A DNA stretch of 64,000 bases, taken from contig NZ_CP162134.1 in assembly GCF_040833955.1 (NCBI RefSeq), forward strand, positions 1-64,000. Reading direction: 5' to 3'. Source of the DNA: Leptospira sp. WS60.C2 (GTDB lineage Bacteria; Spirochaetota; Leptospiria; Leptospirales; Leptospiraceae). Shown in pieces: positions 35,753 through 43,163 of the stretch. Below the pieces are notes generated by a model. The model saw only the letters and a program-made list of their open reading frames with translations. It made no database searches and was not told the DNA's origin. A program made the translations under genes and the position numbers. The first letter of the stretch is position 1. The number at the start of each line of letters is the position of its first letter.

Positions 35753-35806
35753 TTTTCCTTAGGAAAATAAAGGTTTTTTTGATAAAACCACGATTTTCTT
35801 AGGAAA
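35753..35806. promoter_or_regulatory. Two TTAGGAAA-type palindromic elements between NADK-STAS and HU genes
   Basis: TTTTCC-TTA-GGAAAA (35753-35767) and TTTTC-TTAGGAAA (35794-35806) are two copies of one element about 40 bp apart, that is, about four DNA turns. They lie directly upstream of the divergent gene at 35731 and in the HU promoter region. They look like paired operator half-sets; the regulator is not known. Confidence 0.4.
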
Positions 35807-35841
35807 TTTTAAGAAAAATTGTATCCAAAATCAATTTAATC

Positions 35842-35870
35842 TTGTACCAAAACAGGTAGTTTTGTAAATA
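35842..35870 (+). promoter_or_regulatory. Candidate sigma-70 promoter of the HU gene
   Basis: TTGTAC (35842-35847) and TAAATA (35865-35870) with a 17-nt spacer resemble -35 and -10 boxes. Transcription would start near 35877, leaving a leader of about 30 nt with GAGGAAA before the ATG at 35909. Confidence 0.45.
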
Positions 35871-35908
35871 ATGTGTAACCGTTAAATGGTTTAGAGGAAA
35901 ATCAAAGT

Positions 35909-36214
35909 ATGGCAACAACTCCTACCCCAATGAAAAAGTCCGAAATGCTCAGCGAACTCGCTGAAACAACTGGTATGACCAAAAAAAATGTAGCAGCATT
36001 TTTGGACTCTTTCGTTGAACTCGCATACAAAGAAACTAAGAAGAATGGTGCATTTGTCATTCCCGGTCTCGGTAAACTTGTGAAACGTAACCGTCCAAAA
36101 CGTAAAGGTAGAAACCCTGCAACAGGCGAAGCGATTGTCATTCCTGCGAAAACGGTTGTGAAGTTCACTTTGTCTAAAACTTGCAAAGACGCGATTGTCC
36201 CACCTAAAAAATAA
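35909..36214 (+). CDS. HU-family DNA-binding protein
   Basis: A 101-aa HU/IHF-type histone-like protein: N-terminal helix bundle (SEMLSELAETTGMTKKNVAAFLDSF), then the beta-arm region GAFVIPGLGKLVKRNRPKRKGRNPATGEAI, with the family signature GRNPxTGExI and the DNA-intercalating Pro. The N-terminus has a short Thr/Pro extension before the first helix. It would bend and compact DNA. It probably has its own promoter and is followed by a hairpin and a gene of unknown function. Confidence 0.95.
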   Translation: MATTPTPMKKSEMLSELAETTGMTKKNVAAFLDSFVELAYKETKKNGAFVIPGLGKLVKRNRPKRKGRNPATGEAIVIPAKTVVKFTLSKTCKDAIVPPKK

Positions 36215-36227
36215 AGTTATGAATCCC

Positions 36228-36249
36228 CCCAGGAGGAAATCCGCCTGGG
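36228..36249 (+). promoter_or_regulatory. Hairpin over an AGGAGG in the leader of the gene at 36256
   Basis: CCCAGGAGG (36228-36236) pairs with CCGCCTGGG (36241-36249) around an AAAT loop, one mismatch in nine. The stem includes AGGAGG, 19 nt from the ATG at 36256, so the site is both sequestered and oddly far from the start. No T run follows, so it does not look like a terminator. Confidence 0.45.
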
Positions 36250-36255
36250 TACAAC

Positions 36256-36708
36256 ATGGATAAAAAACCATATCCTTTTTTGCCATTTGAAGATTCCCTT
36301 GTGGGTGAAAAAATTCTCTTCGTATGGCAAACAAGTCATCACTCCGAAAAGAATTTAAAAAACCATCTTCTGCAAGCATTGAACATTACAGAAGACCAGA
36401 TGGTGTTCACTCCTAATGCCATAAAACAGAAGTTAATGGTCTCTTATCCAACAGAAATCAGAAATTTAATCAACGAGAATCGAACGATAGAAATCCCAAA
36501 CCTACTTTTTGCCATTGCACAAGGGAAAACAACATCCAATCCAAATCCAGCACTCGATATTACATTTGAACTGATCGAATGGTTGTTAACTGGTTTTGAT
36601 TTGGATGAAGTGTTATGTGAAACCTTGTCTCGATTATTTGGTGTAGCACTTACCAATGAGTTTTTAACATCCGTTCGTGCTGAATACATCAAAGAGTTAC
36701 GCGGTTAA
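36256..36708 (+). CDS. Hypothetical cytoplasmic protein
   Basis: Not recognised. A 150-aa soluble protein (MDKKPYPFLPFEDSLVGEKI) with helical patterns and no catalytic motif. It follows the HU gene and a leader hairpin and is followed by 85 bp and the glycerolipid operon. Codon use does not differ visibly from its neighbours. Confidence 0.65.
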   Translation: MDKKPYPFLPFEDSLVGEKILFVWQTSHHSEKNLKNHLLQALNITEDQMVFTPNAIKQKLMVSYPTEIRNLINENRTIEIPNLLFAIAQGKTTSNPNPALDITFELIEWLLTGFDLDEVLCETLSRLFGVALTNEFLTSVRAEYIKELRG

Positions 36709-36793
36709 ATAAAACGAACAAAACTGTTTTTTGGTTGTCAATTCGTGAATTTGGTTCAGAATTTGGAGCAAATAAGGATTTTTGGTTATAACT

Positions 36794-38410
36794 ATGCAAA
36801 CTCGAAACATCTATAAATGGGGATCTCCAGAAGTGGAAGAGAAACTTCCCACGCACACATTGGATTTCTTAAACAATCAATTCCCCGTTGCAAAAGAATT
36901 TAAATCATCGCTCCCGAAAGGAGAGCTCCCTCTAAAACCGTTAAGAAAATCAAAACTAAATTCTACGATTGTAACAAAACTAAAAAAAATTGTGGGGAAC
37001 GCCAATGTTACGTTAGATGATGTTAGCCGTGCGAGACACTCGATTGGGAAATTTTATACAGAAATTTATAAAGCCAGAATGGGTGAGGTGACAGATGTTG
37101 TTGATGTTGTAGTCTCTCCGAAGAATGAAAAGGAAATTGAAGAGATCTTAGCTCTTGCAAATGCAAATAAAATTCCTGTCATTCCGTTTGGCGCGGGTTC
37201 TACGGTCACAAAAGCGTTACAGGCTCCCAAAGGTGGAATCTCCCTCGATCTATCACGCCTGAACCGAATCATTGAATTTAATGCAATTGATTCTACCGTC
37301 ACTGTCGAAGCGGGTGTGTATGGACCAGAACTTGAAAAACATTTGAATGAAAGAGGTTATACCTGTGGTCATTTCCCTCAATCGTTTGAATTTTCCACTG
37401 TAGGTGGTTGGATTGCTGCGAAAGGGGCAGGCCAGGCATCCACTGGATACGGGAAAATTGAAGACATCTTACTTGGATTAACTGCCATCACTCCTGCTGG
37501 TAAATTTGAATCAAAAGCATATCCTGCTGCTTCCATTGGACCAGATCTGTATCGGGTCTTTCTTGGTACCGAAGGAAGTTTTGGTGTCATTACAAAAGCG
37601 ACTTTAAAAATTCGAAGATACCATTCAGAAAATTCAGCGAAGGGATCCTTTATCTTTAAAAACTTTGAAAAGGCTGTTGAGACCATGCGTGAAGTCATGC
37701 AAGGTGGATTCGGGAAACCACATTTTTTCCGGATCCAAGATCCAGAAGAGACGGACATATCATTTCATATGAGTGGTCTTCATGGTGGGAAAGAAGATAT
37801 ATTTTTACGTTTTATCGGATACAAACCTATGCAGAGATCCCTTATGCACATCATTGTTGATGGGGATCCCACTTATACCAAAGAAGTATTGAAGAAAATC
37901 AAAAAGATCGCAAAGAAGAATGGTGGCTTCTCTACTGGAGAATCACCAGTGAATAAATGGTTACATCAAAGGTATTCGAGTGCGTACCTTCGTGATTACT
38001 TGATGGATGAAGGAATTCGTATTGATACATTGGAGACAGCGGTTACTTGGTCCAACTTACACACATTATGGGAAAATACTCGTGCTTATATCAAAAGTTT
38101 TGACAACACTGCATGTATGGTTCACATTTCTCATGCGTATGAAACAGGTGCTAATTTGTATTTCATCTTCATTAGTCCAATGAGCGAAAAAAATGAAGAA
38201 GCCAATTTTAATAAATTTCATAAAGGAATCATTGATAGCATTCATGAGAATGGTGGTTCCTTGTCACATCATCATGGTATCGGAAGAATGTTATCTCCTT
38301 GGATGGAAAAAGAAGTAGGGAAAGAAGGTCTTCGTATTCTTTCTTCTCTCAAAAAAACTTTTGATCCAAAAGGGATTATGAATCCAGGTGGATTGTTAGG
38401 ACTAAAATAA
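36794..38410 (+). CDS. FAD-binding oxidase, alkyldihydroxyacetonephosphate synthase-like
   Basis: The frame opens at TTG 36782; ATG 36794 is preferred (538 aa). FAD-binding VAO-type domain: KIPVIPFGAGSTVTKALQAP and FPQSFEFSTVGGWIAAKGAGQASTGYGKIED split over two strands, the arrangement of AGPS, which swaps the acyl of acyl-DHAP for a fatty alcohol. The C-terminus holds SHHHGIGRMLSPW, equal to the AGPS HHHG active-site motif. A general D-lactate/glycolate-type oxidase is the alternative. Downstream genes of glycerol-3-phosphate and lipid-kinase type favour an ether-lipid or glycerolipid role. Confidence 0.8.
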   Translation: MQTRNIYKWGSPEVEEKLPTHTLDFLNNQFPVAKEFKSSLPKGELPLKPLRKSKLNSTIVTKLKKIVGNANVTLDDVSRARHSIGKFYTEIYKARMGEVTDVVDVVVSPKNEKEIEEILALANANKIPVIPFGAGSTVTKALQAPKGGISLDLSRLNRIIEFNAIDSTVTVEAGVYGPELEKHLNERGYTCGHFPQSFEFSTVGGWIAAKGAGQASTGYGKIEDILLGLTAITPAGKFESKAYPAASIGPDLYRVFLGTEGSFGVITKATLKIRRYHSENSAKGSFIFKNFEKAVETMREVMQGGFGKPHFFRIQDPEETDISFHMSGLHGGKEDIFLRFIGYKPMQRSLMHIIVDGDPTYTKEVLKKIKKIAKKNGGFSTGESPVNKWLHQRYSSAYLRDYLMDEGIRIDTLETAVTWSNLHTLWENTRAYIKSFDNTACMVHISHAYETGANLYFIFISPMSEKNEEANFNKFHKGIIDSIHENGGSLSHHHGIGRMLSPWMEKEVGKEGLRILSSLKKTFDPKGIMNPGGLLGLK

Positions 38411-39051
38411 TGGGTGTTTCGGAACGAAAAAAAAGAGAGTTTGCTCAGAGAGAAACGGATATTCTAAATTGCGCGATTGAATTTTTTCGAACCAAACATC
38501 CATCACTTGTGAAGATGGATGATATCGCCAAACATTTGGAAATCGGACGTGGAACCATTTATCTACACTTCAAAAGTAAAGATGATCTGATGGCTCGTAT
38601 CCAATATGAAGATTACGTTCGGCTTCGGAAACGTCTCGAAAAAGCATTTGAAGAAAAAACTGCAATCGAAATGTCAAGACGTGCGATTAGGGCTTATATA
38701 GACCATTGTTTAGGAGACAAACATATGTATCTTGTTGCTAAACAATGTGGTGTGAATCTTAACATTGAAAATGTTTCAGAAGAAATGCGGAAGATGTTGT
38801 ATGATGAAAGGTCGACTCGTTTGTCTCTCTTAGAGAAAATATACAAACAAGCTAAAAATGAAAATCTAATCAATTCTCGTGGAACCTATCCGAATGTTGC
38901 TGTTGCTTGGGGAATGATACGCGGTGCCGTTGAAGTCATTTTAGATGGTCACTTCCAAAATGAAATCAAAAGTGAAAAGGCTTATTTAGAAACAATCGAA
39001 CATGTATTGTTTTTTGGATTATTTTCAGGCGGAAGCAAAGGAGAGACATGA
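38410..39051 (+). CDS. TetR-family transcriptional regulator
   Basis: A 213-aa protein with the TetR helix-turn-helix near the N-terminus: KMDDIAKHLEIGRGTIYLHF, then KSKDDLMARI. The C-terminal ligand domain is helical. It starts at the last base of the AGPS-like stop codon and is inside the glycerolipid operon, so it probably controls the operon in response to an acyl-CoA or lipid. No operator was identified upstream of 36794. Confidence 0.9.
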   Translation: MGVSERKKREFAQRETDILNCAIEFFRTKHPSLVKMDDIAKHLEIGRGTIYLHFKSKDDLMARIQYEDYVRLRKRLEKAFEEKTAIEMSRRAIRAYIDHCLGDKHMYLVAKQCGVNLNIENVSEEMRKMLYDERSTRLSLLEKIYKQAKNENLINSRGTYPNVAVAWGMIRGAVEVILDGHFQNEIKSEKAYLETIEHVLFFGLFSGGSKGET

Positions 39052-39977
39052 TGAGAAAGATAAAGGTAATTTTAAATCCAGTTTCGGGTGGAGGTCTTTC
39101 CGCAAAAGTATGGAAAAAAATTGAACCGATACTCATCCAAAAAGGAATGTCGTATTCTTTCGAAGCAACCACAAAAGAAAAAGCAGCAAAGGATATAGCC
39201 AAGGAAGCAGTCAAAGCAGAGTATCATTGGATTCTCGGGATTGGTGGTGATGGTACATTTTCGAATATCATAAACGGATTATTTGAAAATGGCAAATTAA
39301 TCAATAAAAATGTTGTTTTTAGTCCGATTCCAGCGGGAAGAGGAAACGACTTTATCAAAACAGTGAAGGTTCCGAAAAATCCAGTGAAAGCATTAGAGCA
39401 AGTGTTAAATGGAACGGAACGAAATATTGACTTGATTGATGTTACTTATACTAAGTCAGACCAATCAAAAGGGAAATATTTGTGTTTGAATTTGGCCGAT
39501 TTTGGAATGGGTGGTGAGGTTGTATACCGAGTCAACAAATCCAAGTTAGGTAGGTTTATCGGTGGTAAGGGTGTCTTTTTGCTGTATACAGTTGTTTGTC
39601 TTTTTTCTTATACCAACAAAAAGATTACTCTCACACTCTCAAAGTTTGAAAAAATCACAAATAAATGTAGATTGGTTGTTTGTGCCAACGGAGAATTTGC
39701 TGGTGGTGGGATGTGGTTTGCGCCTAAAGCAAAATTAGATGATGGAAAAATGGATCTTCTCGCCATTCAAGATGTCTCGATATTTGAAACTCTAAGAAAG
39801 TTCGGTAATCTTTACCAAGGAAAACTTTCAGATGATGCAAAAGTGATTTCAAAACAAATTACAGAACTCACAGCAGAATCGGAAGAGGATGTATTCATCG
39901 ATGTGGATGGAGAGAATATGGGCCAACTTCCGGCTCAATTTAAAGTCCTTCCGAAAGTATTGCCAATCAAATGTTAA
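39048..39977 (+). CDS. Diacylglycerol/lipid kinase catalytic-domain protein
   Basis: A 309-aa protein of the DAGK/YegS lipid-kinase family: ILNPVSGGGLSAKVW at the N-terminus, ILGIGGDGTFSNIINGL (GGDGT, about 63-67) and PAGRGNDFIK (GRGND). It would phosphorylate diacylglycerol, sphingosine-like or other lipids with ATP. It overlaps the TetR gene by 4 bp and precedes glpD by 4 bp, so it belongs to the operon. Confidence 0.9.
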   Translation: MMRKIKVILNPVSGGGLSAKVWKKIEPILIQKGMSYSFEATTKEKAAKDIAKEAVKAEYHWILGIGGDGTFSNIINGLFENGKLINKNVVFSPIPAGRGNDFIKTVKVPKNPVKALEQVLNGTERNIDLIDVTYTKSDQSKGKYLCLNLADFGMGGEVVYRVNKSKLGRFIGGKGVFLLYTVVCLFSYTNKKITLTLSKFEKITNKCRLVVCANGEFAGGGMWFAPKAKLDDGKMDLLAIQDVSIFETLRKFGNLYQGKLSDDAKVISKQITELTAESEEDVFIDVDGENMGQLPAQFKVLPKVLPIKC

Positions 39978-39981
39978 CGAT

Positions 39982-41622
39982 ATGAAACATATTACAAAAC
40001 AAGAGAATTCGAGATTAGACCATTTAAAAAAAGAATATGATATTCTTGTGATTGGTGGCGGTATCACTGGAGCCAATGTGTTATGGGATGCAACCTTAAG
40101 AGGTTATAATTGCCTTCTTGTGGAAAAAAATGATTATGCTTCTGGTACAAGCCAGGCCACTTCCAAACTCATACATGGTGGCCTTCGGTACTTAAAAAAT
40201 TTTGAAATAGGACTTGTTAGAGAATCCTTATCAGAAAGGCGATATTTAGCAAAAATATCGCCCCATGCAGTTCGTCCTATGGGTTTTATCATACCGATTC
40301 GTTCGTTCTTCCAAAGGATTCAACTCCTACTTGGGATGGAGTTGTATAATCTACTGTCTTTTGATCGGAACAAAGAAATTGATCCAGATGTGCAACTACC
40401 GAAATACAGATGGAATTCGATTGCTGAAACCATATATAAGGTGATGGGTCTCAATCGAAAGTCATTGAAAGGTAGTTTTCAATATTATGATTATGCCAAT
40501 CCAAATCCAGAAAAGCACACAACTGAATTTATTTTGTCTGCCAAAGAGAAGGGCGCTCATGCCTTTAACTACTTGTCCGTAACAACTTTAAAAAAGCAAA
40601 ATAGCGGTGGTTATACGGTTGGGTTAACAGATCAAATTACTGGGAAAAAAGTATTAATTTCTGCAAAAGTTGTCGTGAATTCGGCAGGACCGTGGGCTGA
40701 TTTGATTGAAACCATGGCGGGTGTTTCTGCTGAGAAAAAATTAGTTCGATCCAAGGGGATCCATGCTGTAGTTCGGAATATCTGCGGAAATGAATGTGTG
40801 GTATTATCAAAACGCGACGGGTCCCATTTATTTGTCATACCGTGGAGAGGCAAAACGATCGTAGGAACGACGGACACGGCTTATGAGGATGATCCAGACA
40901 AATTCAAAGTGAAACAATCCGAGATTGTGGATTTGATCGATGAAGTGAATCATAGTTTTGGTTTTGCGAAACTCACACTAAAGGATGTGGATTACTATTA
41001 CGGGGGACTTCGTCCTCTTGTAGAAGATCCAGGGAGTACCGAAGGAACATACTCTGCCTCTAGAAAATCTGAAATTTTGCATTACGAGAGTGAAGGGTTT
41101 CCAGGGTTTTTCTCTGCGTTAGGTGGAAAGTACACCACAAGTCGTGCCGTTGCGGAAAGTTTGGTAAATGCAATTGATGTACATGTGAAAGGTAAAGAAA
41201 GTCCTTGTGTCACAAAGTTTACACCTTTGTTAGGTGGTCGTTACCAAAACCTAAAAGAGTTGGTGGATGAGATCCAATTCAAATTTCCCCATGTGTCAGG
41301 TGCCAAAATTGATGTTTTGGTGAGACGGTATGGAAGTACAACTTGGCGTATTTTGCAGGGGAAGGGAACTGATTCTTATCAAATTCCCAACGGCGAAGTG
41401 TATTATGAAGAAGAAGTGGAATACCTCGTTTTGCATGAAGACATTCACCATCTAACAGATTTTTATTTTAGAAGGTCTGGTGTTGGTACGGTTGGAAAAT
41501 TGGATCCAGCTGTTCGATCTCGATTGGATAAAAAAATTGCAAAACTTCTAGGATGGAATGCGGAACGATTGAAAGAAGAATCCAAAAAAGTCGACGAACG
41601 ATACGACTGGTTTGTTGATTAA
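39982..41622 (+). CDS. glpD: FAD-dependent glycerol-3-phosphate dehydrogenase
   Basis: The frame opens at 39889 inside the kinase gene; ATG 39982 gives MKHITKQENS and a 546-aa protein, normal for GlpD. FAD motif ILVIGGGITGANVLWDATLRG, GTSQATSKLIHGGLRYL (the family's second FAD segment) and IVGTTDTAYEDDP. It oxidises glycerol 3-phosphate to dihydroxyacetone phosphate and reduces menaquinone. DHAP is also the start for the AGPS substrate, which fits the operon. Confidence 0.93.
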   Translation: MKHITKQENSRLDHLKKEYDILVIGGGITGANVLWDATLRGYNCLLVEKNDYASGTSQATSKLIHGGLRYLKNFEIGLVRESLSERRYLAKISPHAVRPMGFIIPIRSFFQRIQLLLGMELYNLLSFDRNKEIDPDVQLPKYRWNSIAETIYKVMGLNRKSLKGSFQYYDYANPNPEKHTTEFILSAKEKGAHAFNYLSVTTLKKQNSGGYTVGLTDQITGKKVLISAKVVVNSAGPWADLIETMAGVSAEKKLVRSKGIHAVVRNICGNECVVLSKRDGSHLFVIPWRGKTIVGTTDTAYEDDPDKFKVKQSEIVDLIDEVNHSFGFAKLTLKDVDYYYGGLRPLVEDPGSTEGTYSASRKSEILHYESEGFPGFFSALGGKYTTSRAVAESLVNAIDVHVKGKESPCVTKFTPLLGGRYQNLKELVDEIQFKFPHVSGAKIDVLVRRYGSTTWRILQGKGTDSYQIPNGEVYYEEEVEYLVLHEDIHHLTDFYFRRSGVGTVGKLDPAVRSRLDKKIAKLLGWNAERLKEESKKVDERYDWFVD

Positions 41623-42060
41623 ATGCCAAGAATTAGCATTGAGATACCGAAAAAACTGGTATTCGAAACTTCGCTTAGTGTGAGGATTTCGGATATCAAT
41701 TTTGCAGGCCACTTAGCGCATGACGCGATTTTAACGCTAACACATGAATGCAGAGCACGATTTTTTCATTCTCTCGGTTGGACCGAAATCAATGTAGAAG
41801 GGAAGGGGATTGTTGTTTCTGATGTTGCAATCGTGTACAAATCAGAAGCTTTTTTCCCTGATGACTTACATCTAGAGTTGTATGTAGATCAAATCTCTAA
41901 AAAATCTCTCGATATGGTGTATGTCATCACGCATCAAAAAGACGGAAAGGAAATTGCGCGTGCCAAAACTGCCATCGTCTTTTTTGATTATGCAGAACGA
42001 AAGCCTTGTCCTATTCCAATTCCGTTTTTAGAGGTAGTCCAATCGAAAGAAAATGGATAG
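41623..42060 (+). CDS. Hotdog-fold acyl-CoA thioesterase (4HBT-like)
   Basis: A 145-aa protein beginning directly after the glpD stop. It has SVRISDINFAGHLAHDAILTL (D-x-N/x-x-G-H-L-x-x pattern of 4HBT thioesterases), and VYKSEAFFPDDLHLELYVD. It probably hydrolyses acyl-CoA, last gene of the glycerolipid operon; its 3' end converges on meaB with 13 bp between. Confidence 0.83.
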   Translation: MPRISIEIPKKLVFETSLSVRISDINFAGHLAHDAILTLTHECRARFFHSLGWTEINVEGKGIVVSDVAIVYKSEAFFPDDLHLELYVDQISKKSLDMVYVITHQKDGKEIARAKTAIVFFDYAERKPCPIPIPFLEVVQSKENG

Positions 42061-42073
42061 GGCAAATTGATTC

Positions 42074-43078
42074 CTATTGGATCAGTTTCTTTTGGATGAG
42101 TGAAACGAATTTGCGCTCTTCTGTTTCGTAATTGTATTTTGACATCCCACTGAGTGAACGCAACCGAACGGCTTGGTTCCAAGACTTAGACTCCATTGTT
42201 TCCCAAAGGCCAATGCCAAAACGGCCATATTCACTGCGAATCCATTGCATTAGTTGTGTGATGGTTTCTGTATTCTTATCTTTTCGTTTGGAATAGGTAA
42301 GGATATATTGTAAGAGTTCTTCGATCCCTTTCTTTTTCACAACGGAAGTTTTGAAGATAGGAGGAAGCGTTTGGTCAGGGAGAATGTCTTTGATAAATTC
42401 CAGTGTTGTCTCTAGCATATAATAGCTTGAGTTAGCGAGAGATTCTTCATCGCATTTGTTGATGATAAATGCCTCTGGTACTTCCATGATCCCCGATTTC
42501 ATAAATTGCACTTGGTCTCCACCCAGAGGTTGCATCACAAGAAAGGAAAGATCAGAAATGAGAGAGATTGAGATTTCGTTTTGGCCGATACCTACCGTTT
42601 CCACAAAAACATAATCAAAAATTTTTCTTAAAAAACGGATTACATGATATGTGTATGGATTAAGCCCACCTAACTCGAGTTGTGAGGGTTGGGAGCGAAA
42701 ATAGATCCTCGTGTCCCTTCTGGGAAGGGTGACTCTCGTTCGGTCTCCAAGAATGGAACCACCACTGATTGTAGAAGAGGGGTCAATGGCAACAATTGCC
42801 ATCTTTTTGTCTGGAGCAAAGTCCAAAAACAGTCGGCAGAGTTCACCGAGTAAGGATGATTTCCCCGCGCCAGGAGTACCTGTGATTCCAATGGTCAAAC
42901 CATCTTTGGCATTTGGTTTTTGCGCTTGGATTTCGTTGAATAAGGATTCTCTAAATTCTAAATTGTTTTCGGTTTCGATTTTAGAAATGAGTTTCGCAAT
43001 GGGGAACTTTTCACCAAGCAGAGAATCTGAAACCAATTGTGAAAGTGTTTCTGTGGAATTCATGAATGAGTTTGCCAT
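42074..43078 (-). CDS. meaB: MeaB/ArgK-type P-loop GTPase (B12-mutase chaperone)
   Basis: A 334-aa G3E-family GTPase: Walker A GITGTPGAGKSSLLGEL (about 63-79), AIDPSSTISGGSILGDRTRV, FVETVGIGQNE, and NKCD for guanine specificity. MeaB proteins load cobalamin into, and protect, methylmalonyl-CoA- or ethylmalonyl-CoA-type mutases. It lies 86 bp downstream of the mutase on the same strand, separated by a strong terminator, so expression may be partly independent. Confidence 0.93.
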   Translation of the reverse strand: MANSFMNSTETLSQLVSDSLLGEKFPIAKLISKIETENNLEFRESLFNEIQAQKPNAKDGLTIGITGTPGAGKSSLLGELCRLFLDFAPDKKMAIVAIDPSSTISGGSILGDRTRVTLPRRDTRIYFRSQPSQLELGGLNPYTYHVIRFLRKIFDYVFVETVGIGQNEISISLISDLSFLVMQPLGGDQVQFMKSGIMEVPEAFIINKCDEESLANSSYYMLETTLEFIKDILPDQTLPPIFKTSVVKKKGIEELLQYILTYSKRKDKNTETITQLMQWIRSEYGRFGIGLWETMESKSWNQAVRLRSLSGMSKYNYETEERKFVSLIQKKLIQ

Positions 43079-43106
43079 TGTTAAAATTCTAGTTTGGTAA
43101 AAGAAA

Positions 43107-43147
43107 AACCTCCACTGACACCATTTCGTTTGGTAGTCGTGGAGGTT
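43107..43147 (-). terminator. Rho-independent terminator between mutase and meaB
   Basis: AACCTCCA (43107-43114) and TGGAGGTT (43140-43147) form a perfect 8-bp stem, with further pairing inside (GAC/GTC and CCA/TGG). Read on the minus strand it ends GGAGGTTTTTCTTTT. It lies 17 bp beyond the mutase stop and stands between it and meaB. Confidence 0.85.
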
Positions 43148-43163
43148 GGTCAGGGACTCGTGT

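Noticed and set aside
35902..36379. Long antisense frames over the HU gene (94 and 162 aa)
   Set aside because: HU and the gene at 36256 have clear protein features on the other strand; these frames are shadows.
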